Both the position numbers and the translations under genes were made by a program. Below the pieces are notes generated by a model. It saw nothing but the letters and a program-made list of their open reading frames with translations. It had not been told where the DNA came from and made no database searches. This document shows, one piece after another, positions 7,701-15,458 of a DNA stretch of 18,996 bases (positions are counted from its first letter, which is position 1; every line of letters starts with the position of its first letter). Origin of the DNA: Prevotella sp. UBA7594 (lineage in GTDB: Bacteria > Bacteroidota > Bacteroidia > Bacteroidales > Bacteroidaceae); the NCBI GenBank assembly GCA_002490315.1, contig DLKG01000091.1, positions 1-18,996 of the forward strand. Reading direction: 5' to 3'.

Positions 7701-10042
7701 TCGGGCAGCGTCTCGTCGTCTTCCGAAGGATAAGCCACGGAGATGTAGAACTGCTTGCCGAGTGGCAGATTGAAATAGCGGTTGGCAAAGAGGATGATGG
7801 TGTTGTTCTGCGGGTCGGTCTCAAACATCGGCACGTTGTCTTTGCCGTCGGCAGCCGCTTTTGGCAGCATCTTTGACGTGTCGTAGGAGGCTGGTATTTC
7901 AGCCGTGCCGTAAGCGTCGGACTGTCCGTCGCCATCGTAGTCGATGTTGCTGACGGGGGTGCCGTTGGTGTCGCAGATGCGGTAGAAGATGTGCGACGCC
8001 TTGTTGCCCACCATTGCCAGCATATTGTCGTAGTAGGCACGCAGTTTCAGCGTGACGTGGTTTGGAATGTCCTTTCTTTCTGCCTCGTTGGGGCAGACAG
8101 GAGTGTTCTGCACGACGTCTACCTTGGCAGGCTGTATGTAGAGGCGTAGGTCGTCGATGAGATAGTCGGCTCCTGCCGTGCTCTTGCACATGTTGTCCAT
8201 GACGATGCGGAAGTCGGAGTAGTTTTCGGCTCCCGTGTTTCGCGGCAGTATGGTGCAGGCGTACACTTGGTGCCACTTGCCTAATTGCCGTTTCTTGATG
8301 TTTGTAGAGAAGTCGCCGGAGGAGAAGGAGATAATGTGTTTCTGGTAGATGATACTGTCGTTCTCGTCGCGTATGACTCCATACAGTTTGAACATTACCT
8401 CTGGTTGTGTGCCGGTGCTCCCCGTGAAGTCCGACACGGCGCCTGAGAAGATGAGTCGCGCTCCGGAGCAGAGGTTTGCCTTGAAGTCGGCGACTGCGAT
8501 TTGTCGGCTTTCGTCTGAAGCGTCGATATAGAGGAAATGACCATACTGCTTGCCGCCCGTGTGCTCGTACGTACGGTCGTACACGACATCACCGGTGTGC
8601 CACCATACATATCCGCTTGCAACGTCTGACACGCCTTTCAGATTGGCGCTCTTGTACAGTCCGTATTCGCCATGTACAGGCGTGTACGGTAGCCACCATT
8701 TTCTTGGCGTAGTGCTCGAAGGAGTGAAGTTCTTCAGTTCGCGATAGACAAATCCGTACGAGCGCTTGTCCCATTTTGACGGCAGACGGCTCATGTTGTT
8801 GTCGGGAGTTGTTGGGGCAGAGAGGTCGAGTTCTTCGTTGTCGTCGTCGAACGATATGGGCTTCATTGCCTGCTGGTAATGTTCGTTGAGATAGGTCACC
8901 ATGCGCTCGTTGTCGCCGTCGGCGATGACTTCTTCGCGTGTCTTTGGATAGGTGCTCTGATAAAGAACATTGAAATTGGCGATAGGTGCGACATTTTGTG
9001 TTCCCTTCACAGCTGCGTATGCCACGTAATACAGCTCATCGCCATATTTTATTTCCGGCTTCGACGTGCTTTTGCCGTTGAGGTCTTTCCATCCGTTGCG
9101 GTTGTTGAGCACCATGTTCATGCTCGTGAACCACATCATCTGCGTGCCTGCCGACGTAAGGATAGTGTACTTTGTTTTCGTTTGGTCGTACACGCGCCAT
9201 TGTATGCAGTTGGCCTGGTACATGGTCGTCATGTTGAAGTCGGACGACTTTATGTTGTGTTCGTCGGTTGTGGGGTAGGCGTGTTTCTTTGCGTAGTTGG
9301 TGAGTGGGTAGAAAAAATAGTGGCTTGGCGCGTATTCCGTGCGTAGCGTAAGAGTGGAATTGCCGTCCTTTGCGCCGAACACTATGCGTCCATTGTCTTC
9401 AAGCGTGACGTCGGAGTGTTCGGTCTTTGCATCGGTTGCTACGGCGTTGATGATGTTGCGTGCCAGTCGCCGTGCGGGCTGTATGTGGATGATGAAGCGT
9501 AAGGAAAGCGTAGGTTCGGCATTCATCTCTCCGCCAACGCCTCCGAAATCATTGTAGCGGCTTACATCGCACGCTATAGTCTCTCCTTCCCAACTTTCGT
9601 CGGTGGCTCCTGCCGGTGGCACATATGTGACGCCGACGGTAGACTGCGATGGTCTTATCTCGCTGTTGTTCTTCGATTTGGATGGTAGGTTGTAGGCTAT
9701 GAGGCCGCGTGAGATGCCGTCCTTGTCGTACACTTCCTCAAGGTACTTTCCGTTCTTCACGAGGTTGGGTGAGCTGCGGTCTGTGTTGTAGTCGTACCAT
9801 CGGAAGTAGTTGCGTGGTTCCGTGTCGTTGCCCGATGACGAGTAGTTCATCAGCGGTAGGCTTATGGCAAAACTTTGTCCGTTGTCGTGGACAAAATAAT
9901 AGTAATGTACCTCTGACACACGTTGCATGCCATGGCTGTCGAACGATTGGTTGGCATGTCCGACATAATGGCTGAAGGTGTCTGCGCTTGCAGCAACGTA
10001 CAGACAGATGGCAAATATTGTGATAATACAGCGTTTTAACAT
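4700..10042 (-). CDS. Giant secreted protein with T9SS-like C-terminal domain, candidate fimbrial adhesin
   Basis: This 1780-residue protein has a Sec signal peptide (likely cut VAASA|DTF, after residue 20). Recognisable stretches are: a jelly-roll/galactose-binding-like module at about 500-640, ending DYLIDDLRLYI (626-636); an acidic loop DYDGDGQSD (701-709) matching the DxDxDGxxD calcium-loop pattern; W1112 onward, resembling the WNxxxxxxWNxxxNW pattern of secreted Bacteroidetes proteins; NKWYIASSPLRDTYAGDMY (1278-1296); YFLLGNPYTASL (1469-1480); and a final domain of about 70 residues containing VAVYNTAGAVV and GGIYVVSV that resembles T9SS type-A sorting domains. It is last in the fimbrial operon, 14 bases after the preceding fimbrillin gene, so a tip or surface adhesin role is plausible. 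I see no von Willebrand A domain of the Mfa5 kind. The function is inferred. Confidence 0.8.
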   Translation of the reverse strand: MLKRCIITIFAICLYVAASADTFSHYVGHANQSFDSHGMQRVSEVHYYYFVHDNGQSFAISLPLMNYSSSGNDTEPRNYFRWYDYNTDRSSPNLVKNGKYLEEVYDKDGISRGLIAYNLPSKSKNNSEIRPSQSTVGVTYVPPAGATDESWEGETIACDVSRYNDFGGVGGEMNAEPTLSLRFIIHIQPARRLARNIINAVATDAKTEHSDVTLEDNGRIVFGAKDGNSTLTLRTEYAPSHYFFYPLTNYAKKHAYPTTDEHNIKSSDFNMTTMYQANCIQWRVYDQTKTKYTILTSAGTQMMWFTSMNMVLNNRNGWKDLNGKSTSKPEIKYGDELYYVAYAAVKGTQNVAPIANFNVLYQSTYPKTREEVIADGDNERMVTYLNEHYQQAMKPISFDDDNEELDLSAPTTPDNNMSRLPSKWDKRSYGFVYRELKNFTPSSTTPRKWWLPYTPVHGEYGLYKSANLKGVSDVASGYVWWHTGDVVYDRTYEHTGGKQYGHFLYIDASDESRQIAVADFKANLCSGARLIFSGAVSDFTGSTGTQPEVMFKLYGVIRDENDSIIYQKHIISFSSGDFSTNIKKRQLGKWHQVYACTILPRNTGAENYSDFRIVMDNMCKSTAGADYLIDDLRLYIQPAKVDVVQNTPVCPNEAERKDIPNHVTLKLRAYYDNMLAMVGNKASHIFYRICDTNGTPVSNIDYDGDGQSDAYGTAEIPASYDTSKMLPKAAADGKDNVPMFETDPQNNTIILFANRYFNLPLGKQFYISVAYPSEDDETLPDTWGVPTNVCSTYSTEFEIVKQGIVITDANGNVVTTLRVSCDTDRTPNVKISAKLETADVVNGGKVTLNNVKFDWFLGKPGEENRFTEIEGLEEALDKYRNSYPDATELKAEYAAVDADGYALLKKYTDNGQLVIAASNNLNNYKFGKDMLGTIKIAAIPIATTITEGKTTYEICPDPMYFSLRIVEDGPKLALGFHNVVYPNDERTVRIGLPQIRSMLAKDKCLILPVASLESSKSIAFNNDSHVFIANTNDPTFSNDRQIVGSIQTKNVTTASNEVAMKFDESVLSTMHEGYWYELNFSFSQVRVGQEQVVSCPGETYIIFKVVPEYLTWNSTPANKYNANWNNDLNWLRSTASQLYKADYTDYGTSTYNANPVNTALSRQQAYTPMKFSKVTIDDQTGKVYPMLGNITYRSANVIATKLTNTKGEDATTNIAYDLSVKWNYSSADHSDNGDGTFSCETFHGNVCDEIYFKPHTELLNQCYLVYNKAYVEKELLTNKWYIASSPLRDTYAGDMYVPKDGGRQETEAFKPVTFDKLLNSRTAYPFYQRRWDSHAQEVVDGLTFYEAYDFNGSNFRLDTISDNSLNIESLYWSHVYNKMDEAYSNGSAFSIKAGDNYHHAAEGTTWLMRLPKEDTQYSYFDSDDSETAVTAKVAKEGCYRMIVDPSTDDNAYSPIVQALHANVHSDNGYFLLGNPYTASLSVAQFLKGNPSFAKKVWTMEGGTLTAHVISSSDDLPGKEQDVIIEPMQAFFVKLEDGATATEALFSTQMTVDRWIKGGATQKAPDGSLTINADNGGRQSMAKVVGDDCADNGFADNEDAEMLQTTDLDDVPQVYTVAGSEAVQHNMLHDISWLPMGVVAKGDERVTLTFSATGNMKTGLFLFDDSTKVFTPISNGMAATIEANAHGRYFITTSSTLPSDATTTATVRCYSPASLTLTVCSEASDIASVAVYNTAGAVVANRKDVNAKSLNITLQRGGIYVVSVLTGNGQKSIIKTMVRQQ

Positions 10043-10056
10043 GTGGAGTGGTTTTT

Positions 10057-11403
10057 TTATTCCTTTATTATCTGCACCTTGAATGGTATGGCATAGTCGA
10101 GACCGCTCACGCCGAACAGCAGCTGATGGAGAGCGTATCCGTTTCTCTCGCCGACAGTGCCTTCTATCATGCGGCTCGCGTGGTTGGGTGTAGGTGCAGT
10201 GTCATAGATGCTTACGCCGTCGCCGCCCTCGGGATTCATTTCAAGCGTCTGCCAGTCTTCCAGCCACCATCCGTCCGGTAAGTTCGTGTCCGGTGTCAGT
10301 TCCTTGCCGTCGCTGATGCGAATGAGATGCGGACGCATGTGGAAGTCGCCGTAGCCATGGAAGCGAACGGTGAGTTTATTGCTCTCGTACGTGACGCTTG
10401 GCAGCACGCCGATGGCACTGAACTGCTCCACGTCGAACGTGATGCGGTAGTCGTTGAGTTTAATTGGAATGACGAGGTAGTCGTTGCGTGCAATCTTGTC
10501 CCATTTGAGCATTGCCACGCGGTGGCTGACGTTTGATTGATCGGTCTCGACATTGATGACGAAGTATTTCGGCGTCGCCGCCTCCGACTCGTTTACGTAG
10601 AACACGACGTCGAGCGTTTCCTCTCCGTTGGCTTTCAGCTTTTTCCCCTCGCCAAGACTCACCGTGTATTCCGTTTTTGCCGCTGTTGGGGAGATGGCGG
10701 GCTGGAGGTCAGTGTCGCCGTTGGGGAACAAGCGTATGTTGTCAGTGGAGTTGCTGGTGATGTCGCTCAGCGAAACGCTTTTCACGGTGAAGTCGTTAGG
10801 CGTCACATTGGTGAGCCTTAGCCTCACCTTTGCCACCATGCGTATCACCTCCAGGTCGACCTGCTGTGTCTTGTTCGTTATCTCCACCGTCTGCCGGTTG
10901 CTCATCGGGATGCCGGAGGAGAAAGCGCTGACGGACGTTTGGTTGCCGTCTACCGTGAAGTACTTCCCGTCGAATCCCTCTGGCAGGGCGCATGGGAAAG
11001 AGGCGTTTGTGTCGAGTCCGATGTCAGCCGGATGGATATTGGCAAAGGAGTAGATGGTTGTTATGCCTGGATTTATCTTCGTGGCGAGCGTGCCGACGTA
11101 ACTCTTCTCGTCCTCGTATTCGTCGCTTTGAATGATGCTTTGTATCTGTCCGCCTTGCACGATTACGGCAAAGCAGTTGTGCATCATCTCGCCCTCTGAT
11201 GCGTTGTCGTCTGTCCATTCAGCTCCGGAGCCAGTCACGGATTTGTCGGAGCGTGTGGCTGATGTGGAATGGGGCGTGGATATGCGCAGCGTAACGCTGA
11301 CGGGCGAACCGTCATGCGCAGGTGTAGTGCCGTCGCATGATGCGAAAAGCGCAGCAAGCGTAAGGCAGGCTGTTAAGTATATGGTGTGGAGTATGTGTCT
11401 CAT
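10057..11403 (-). CDS. Minor fimbrillin-like lipoprotein (fourth fimbrial component)
   Basis: A 448-residue lipoprotein: the N-terminus ends in FASC with Cys23 as the acylated residue. An early beta-rich region is followed by SATRSD (48-53), an Arg-|-Ser site like those where Arg-specific proteases trim Bacteroidales fimbrillins. Middle motifs such as VDLEVIRMVAKVRLRLTNV and NDYLVIPIKL are typical of Mfa-like fimbrillins. After these comes a C-terminal extension rich in aromatic and Gly residues (GYGDFHMRPHLIRI, DGWWLEDWQTLEMNPEGG). It sits 19 bases after one fimbrillin-like gene and 14 bases before the giant secreted protein, so a minor or tip-proximal subunit is the best guess. No exact family number can be assigned from sequence alone. 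Confidence 0.75.
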   Translation of the reverse strand: MRHILHTIYLTACLTLAALFASCDGTTPAHDGSPVSVTLRISTPHSTSATRSDKSVTGSGAEWTDDNASEGEMMHNCFAVIVQGGQIQSIIQSDEYEDEKSYVGTLATKINPGITTIYSFANIHPADIGLDTNASFPCALPEGFDGKYFTVDGNQTSVSAFSSGIPMSNRQTVEITNKTQQVDLEVIRMVAKVRLRLTNVTPNDFTVKSVSLSDITSNSTDNIRLFPNGDTDLQPAISPTAAKTEYTVSLGEGKKLKANGEETLDVVFYVNESEAATPKYFVINVETDQSNVSHRVAMLKWDKIARNDYLVIPIKLNDYRITFDVEQFSAIGVLPSVTYESNKLTVRFHGYGDFHMRPHLIRISDGKELTPDTNLPDGWWLEDWQTLEMNPEGGDGVSIYDTAPTPNHASRMIEGTVGERNGYALHQLLFGVSGLDYAIPFKVQIIKE

Positions 11404-11422
11404 GTCTTTTGAATGGTAGTCT

Positions 11423-12457
11423 TTACATTATCACATCTTCATGTTCGCGGCGATTCCATTGTCGCACATGCAATGTTACGATGACGCGGTCGTCGCTCTT
11501 GTATATGGTGTATTGGTAGTGGTGGTTGCGCTGGATGTCGTAAGGCGTGCCTGACGGCGCACCGTCGGAGTCGTAGTTGCGAAACTCCAGGGTGTACGTG
11601 CCCTCGTGTGAGCCGTTGTGTGAGAGGCTCACGCTGACCGTGGACGGCACGGCGGAAGCCGACGTGTTGTCGTATTCCGGCACGTATGTGTAGCCAGTCT
11701 GTGTGAAGTCGCGTTCCGCAACGCGCGAGTCGAGCACGTGGAGCGAGCCTTTGAAGGGGAGATCACGTGTTTGGTCGACGGTATAGTAGAGCGCCGGGAG
11801 GCAATAGCCCGATGCGTTGAGGTCGTTAAGTGAAAGCTTCTCGATGGTGTAGCCTTTCTCCGCCATGTCACTGCGAAGGTGCACGCTCACTTTCGCCATT
11901 GCGCGCAGCATGTCGACGGTGCCCACCTGGTTGCTCTTGCCGAGCTTAAGGTCTGTCAGCGGGGCTACGCCCCACATCGGGATGTACGTCTGTGCGTTGC
12001 TTAGCAGGAAGGATGCGTCGGCATAGTCGGCGGAGCGCGCCTCCTCACCGCAATTGGCGAGCACCATCAGCTTCTTTGCTCGCCAGAGTTTGTCGGCAGA
12101 GTCGCGCCATACGCCAGTGATGTTGTACTGCGTGTCGCCGATGCGTTTCATGGTTATGCCCTCCACGTTGGCGATTAGCTTGCCGGTGCCGTCACACACC
12201 TTTATCTGTATGTCGTTGGGGTTGATGGCGTTTTCTTCTGTTGTGCCTGGGTCTTTCGGAGTGTAGTCTGCCCATGTGTCACCGCTGGCACGTGTGGCTA
12301 AAGGATCTTCCACCGACAGCACGAGGCTCACCTCCACGGCGTCCTTGTCTGGCGCGTTGCTTGGCTCGTCGGAAGAGCATGCCGCCATCAGTGCCGCTGA
12401 CAAGATTGCGGCGGTGTAGCGGAGCATGTGGTTATGTGTCGATTGTGTGGAAGACAT
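11423..12457 (-). CDS. Minor fimbrillin-like lipoprotein (third fimbrial component)
   Basis: A 344-residue lipoprotein with lipobox MAAC (Cys27) followed by SSDE, resembling acidic surface-export signals of Bacteroidetes lipoproteins. LATRASGD (53-60) offers an Arg-|-Ala maturation site. VDMLRAMAKVSVHL is the fimbrillin-type junction segment between N- and C-terminal beta domains, and the end (YDIQRNHHYQYTIYKSDDRVIVTLHVRQW) matches the usual fimbrillin C-terminal strands. The annotated start at 12457 could be replaced by Met11 (12427), which gives a more compact signal peptide; I cannot decide between them. The gene lies 31 bases after the anchor gene. A short accessory pilin comparable to Mfa3 or Mfa4 is likely. 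Confidence 0.8.
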   Translation of the reverse strand: MSSTQSTHNHMLRYTAAILSAALMAACSSDEPSNAPDKDAVEVSLVLSVEDPLATRASGDTWADYTPKDPGTTEENAINPNDIQIKVCDGTGKLIANVEGITMKRIGDTQYNITGVWRDSADKLWRAKKLMVLANCGEEARSADYADASFLLSNAQTYIPMWGVAPLTDLKLGKSNQVGTVDMLRAMAKVSVHLRSDMAEKGYTIEKLSLNDLNASGYCLPALYYTVDQTRDLPFKGSLHVLDSRVAERDFTQTGYTYVPEYDNTSASAVPSTVSVSLSHNGSHEGTYTLEFRNYDSDGAPSGTPYDIQRNHHYQYTIYKSDDRVIVTLHVRQWNRREHEDVIM

Positions 12458-12488
12458 CAGTTTGTGAATTGTTTTGAAATAAGAGTTT

Positions 12489-13529
12489 TTACATATTTGT
12501 GTTCTGCAAGACGATGCGCCAGGAGTTGACCACGATGGAGGCGCTCAGCCAGTTGAGGTTGTCGTCGACGAAGAAGATGAAATTGTACTCATCTTGTCGG
12601 TCGAGATACTCCTGGTTGGACATGCTGCGATTATAGTTGCCTTTGACGAGCAGCGCATAGTCAATGAGCGGAATAGAGAACACCGTCTTGCCGTTGGTGT
12701 TGTTGCGTACGCGCAGACGTGGCTGTTTTGACGTGAAGAGGCGGTTGACCGTCATCTCTGCCACGACGGCAGACATCTGTGTAGTGGCCTTTTCGGCGTC
12801 TTTCATGGCGACATTCTCTTCAGTGCCGCCTGCCGTGCCGTCATATTGCGACCACGGAGTGTACGTTATGGAGTCCTCTTTGAGAGGAGAGTTGTCGAAG
12901 GCGAGCCATGAGTTGTCGTCGTCGATGAAGAAAGAGAAGTCGTCGGCATTGAGACGCTTGCCGGAAGCGTTCTGTATGACGACGCGCACGTTGTTGGTGT
13001 CCTTTGTGAGGCGGACGGTAGCTGTCTTTACGCCGTAGCCATTCAGCGATAGGTCGGCGTCGGTGAGTCCATGGTAGAGTGCCGTGAGGTCGTGGTCAAG
13101 GTAGCGTGAGGAACGGTTGATGCGACAGTCGAGGGCGCTGATAGTTGAAGCGTTGGCTGAAGGTTTGCCATAGACGTAGGAGTCGGCTTGACGCTGCTCT
13201 CCTTCTGCCCACACCTCCAGACGGTAATTGCCGGGCTTCACGTCGAGCGTCATGTAGCCACCACGCGCGAGAATGGCATCGCTGCTCTCCGTCTTTTCCA
13301 GAGCAAGATTGCCGTCAGCATCGTAGGCATGGAGCGTCACGTTCTTCACCTGACCCTTGAAAGCGTCGGCAAACTTCATGTTCATGTCGTAGACGAAGTT
13401 GACGCGCAACTCCTGCCGGCAATCGGCATAGTCGTCGTGCATCAGCGAACAAGCCGATGACGAGAGGAGCAGAGCCATTGTGAAACTGGAGACAAGAGCC
13501 TTGGTGAATGTGTTCTTGATGTGCGTCAT
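12489..13529 (-). CDS. Fimbrial anchor lipoprotein, Mfa2/FimB family
   Basis: A 346-residue lipoprotein (Cys27 in SSAC) that should tether the fimbrial base to the outer membrane and limit fimbrial length, as known for Mfa2 and FimB. Diagnostic segments are DCRQELRVNFVYDMNMKFADAF (37-58), typical of the family's first beta-strand region, and FIFFVDDNLNWLSASIVVNSWRIVLQN near the end. Unlike the fimbrillins beside it, it has no TRA/TRS cleavage site shortly after the lipobox, as expected for an anchor that is not proteolytically activated. It follows the major fimbrillin gene after a 71-base gap containing a strong palindrome. It is the best-conserved member of the fimbrial set here. Confidence 0.9.
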   Translation of the reverse strand: MTHIKNTFTKALVSSFTMALLLSSSACSLMHDDYADCRQELRVNFVYDMNMKFADAFKGQVKNVTLHAYDADGNLALEKTESSDAILARGGYMTLDVKPGNYRLEVWAEGEQRQADSYVYGKPSANASTISALDCRINRSSRYLDHDLTALYHGLTDADLSLNGYGVKTATVRLTKDTNNVRVVIQNASGKRLNADDFSFFIDDDNSWLAFDNSPLKEDSITYTPWSQYDGTAGGTEENVAMKDAEKATTQMSAVVAEMTVNRLFTSKQPRLRVRNNTNGKTVFSIPLIDYALLVKGNYNRSMSNQEYLDRQDEYNFIFFVDDNLNWLSASIVVNSWRIVLQNTNM

Positions 13530-13543
13530 AAATTTTGTTTTTT

Positions 13544-13595
13544 AGACATGAAGACATGTCTTCTTGTCTAAAAGACATGTCTTCCTGTCGGAAAT
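13544..13595. repeat. Family 2 repeat with 26-bp palindrome in the fimbrillin-anchor gap
   Basis: The bases agacatgaagaca (13544-13556) and tgtcttcttgtct (13557-13569) form a 26-bp palindrome with 12 of 13 pairs matching. Its centre, gaagacatgtcttc (13550-13563), is perfect. A second unit, aagacatgtcttcctgtcgg (13572-13591), repeats 13551-13570 at a period of 21. In RNA this would fold just after the major fimbrillin stop codon, between it and the anchor gene. The 13 bases 13578-13590 recur at 2-14 in the window. Confidence 0.85.
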
Positions 13596-13600
13596 TATTG

Positions 13601-15367
13601 TTACTTCGTTACGTCAAGGTTGACGTTCTGGTTTACTACGCGCCAAGACAGAACGTTGATGCGAGCTGCGAGGTAGGTCTTGTCGTTAGACGGCAGTTCA
13701 GGGATGATCTGCTTGTCGGGGTCGTAGACCGGAGTACCGAAGCCCTGCATGTCCTGAAGATTGATCTTGTACCAGTGGTTGCGCACGATACCGTACTCTC
13801 CAATCTTGTTCTCGTCGCCGAGGTGCTTGATTGGGATGTAGTAGTAGGCGTAGCCGCTGTTGCGCACCTGTGCCTCGTAGGAAGCGAGAGCCTTGTTGAC
13901 GGTAGTGGCGTTTGTGGCTGTATAGTCAGTGTCGTCGCCTTTGCTGCCAGTCTTCTCATAGAGCTCGTAGTTCTGTCCGTTCTTGAGCTGAGCCACAACA
14001 TCATAGTCCTTCAGGCTGCCTTCAACCTGGCTGCCGGCAGGAGCCGTTGTGGTGAATTCGAGGTTGTCGGCAGAGATACGTGTGTAAGTATCTACGCCCT
14101 TGGAAGTCGTCTTGATGTAGTAGTTGGGGTGCTCCTGAGCGATGCTTGCCAGCACGTCTTTCTGTCCGAGGTATTCCACGCCTCTGTACTCGCAAATCTC
14201 TGCGTCCTTCCATGTGTGGGTCAGCTCATCCTGATAGCGGAGCTTGGTAGCCACGATGAACTTCGTCAGGTTGTTGCCGTTATAGAGGTTCGTCGGGCGT
14301 GTCTGCATGGTGTTAGGCAGAGTGTAGAGCGGCTTGTCATTGGAGAATGTCGACTTGATGTCGTTGAAAGAGTGGTAGACGGGGTGGTTGGCGTTGACGT
14401 CGCTACCCGTGTTGAACTCAGAACTCTTGCACCAGAATGAACGGTGGTAGTCGGCGGTAGACCATGGGTTGATGCCGAGGTCGTCAGCCTTCCAGTTCGG
14501 GTCGATCTGTTTCTCAAGCTCGGCGCGGCCGTTCTCTGTTGAAAGTCCCCAGCCGATGATTTCGGCATAAACAGGAGTGTCGTTGAGCTGTGAGATCTTG
14601 CCCACCTGCTTGCCGTACTTGCCGGCTTCCCATTTGTCGCCGTCGCCGAGCTCCCATCCCTTCGACGTGTCGATGGTAGAGGTTACCTTGGCAGCTACGC
14701 GCTCCACGTAGATGTCGATAGGCTTTGCGAGAGCTTCTTCCTCAGTGTTTGCCACGTAGCCTGCAACCATAGTGGCACAGGTGTTGGTGCCGGCGTTGAG
14801 GTATACGGAGTTGGACATCACGAAGTTGGTTGGGGTTTTACCAGTATTGTCGTTAGCCTTGTTGTCGTAGAACTTGCTGTCATAGACGGTCTTGATGTAG
14901 TCGAGGCTGACAGCTCCGTTGCCGAGTGAGAGCGTGCCGCTGTTGACGAGAGCGTCAGGATTGACAATGGCGATGACAGAAGCAGGAGCTGCATTCTGCG
15001 AGCCGTTGATGACAAGTGTGGCCTTAGTGATGTGCTCGATGTTGGAGCCGTCGGTGGAAGGATTGGCGTCCTCAAGGGTCTTCGTGAGGTAGTTGGTGCC
15101 GTCAGCAAGCTTGTAGGCGCTACCGTTTGCGTGGAAGAAATAGAAGCGTACTTTGTTGATTTTGCTTTCGTCGGATGTACCGTACTCGTAGTTGTTGTCG
15201 GCGCGTGTGCCAGGGGCAACACCCACGTTGCGGAGATCTACGGTGAGATAGCGTGTGACGTTCTCACCGTTACCGTTGGTACCATTGTCGGACGCATCGT
15301 CCGATGCACATGCACTGAACATTACTGTTGCCAATGCAAGTGGAAGCATCTTAAACTTGTTCTTCAT
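13601..15367 (-). CDS. Probable major fimbrillin, Mfa1-like lipoprotein precursor
   Basis: A 588-residue precursor with lipobox FSAC (Cys20) followed by ASDDASD, an acidic surface-export-like stretch. APGTRADN (51-58) gives an Arg55-|-Ala56 site where family members are cut to free the strand-exchange groove. The body is Mfa1-type: VERVAAKVTSTID links the two beta domains, and the C-terminal part has YYYIPIKHLG, GIVRNHWYKINL and NVLSWRVVNQNVNL, the conserved C-terminal strands of Bacteroidales major fimbrial subunits. Size, first position among the pilins, an AT-rich 91-base leader and a hairpin directly downstream all suit the most abundant subunit. It is bracketed by the DUF3868 gene and the Mfa2-like anchor gene. 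Confidence 0.88.
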   Translation of the reverse strand: MKNKFKMLPLALATVMFSACASDDASDNGTNGNGENVTRYLTVDLRNVGVAPGTRADNNYEYGTSDESKINKVRFYFFHANGSAYKLADGTNYLTKTLEDANPSTDGSNIEHITKATLVINGSQNAAPASVIAIVNPDALVNSGTLSLGNGAVSLDYIKTVYDSKFYDNKANDNTGKTPTNFVMSNSVYLNAGTNTCATMVAGYVANTEEEALAKPIDIYVERVAAKVTSTIDTSKGWELGDGDKWEAGKYGKQVGKISQLNDTPVYAEIIGWGLSTENGRAELEKQIDPNWKADDLGINPWSTADYHRSFWCKSSEFNTGSDVNANHPVYHSFNDIKSTFSNDKPLYTLPNTMQTRPTNLYNGNNLTKFIVATKLRYQDELTHTWKDAEICEYRGVEYLGQKDVLASIAQEHPNYYIKTTSKGVDTYTRISADNLEFTTTAPAGSQVEGSLKDYDVVAQLKNGQNYELYEKTGSKGDDTDYTATNATTVNKALASYEAQVRNSGYAYYYIPIKHLGDENKIGEYGIVRNHWYKINLQDMQGFGTPVYDPDKQIIPELPSNDKTYLAARINVLSWRVVNQNVNLDVTK

Positions 15368-15458
15368 AACGTTTTTTGTGGATTTTATTGACTTAAACTA
15401 TTAAAAATTAATTTTCTTCTGTTATCCTTTTTCCTTATTTATTATCCTGGATTTCTTT
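15368..15458 (-). other. AT-rich leader ahead of the major fimbrillin gene
   Basis: This 91-base gap is strongly AT-rich compared with the rest of the operon, and on the coding strand contains A-rich runs and a repeated aaggataa-like motif. Such A-rich leaders favour translation in Bacteroidetes. I found no perfect TAnnTTTG box, so an extra promoter for the major subunit is possible but not demonstrated. Confidence 0.4.

Noticed and set aside
4700..10042. Mfa5-like tip protein with a von Willebrand A domain
   Set aside because: No MIDAS-type DxSxS motif in a Rossmann-like setting is visible. The acidic DSDDS stretch is not in a vWA context, and the recognisable modules are of other types.
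13535..14440. 301-codon plus-strand frame opposite the major fimbrillin gene
   Set aside because: It is a shadow of the fimbrillin codons. It begins inside the palindromic repeat, is rich in Val, Leu and Cys with no domain signature, and no promoter is seen.
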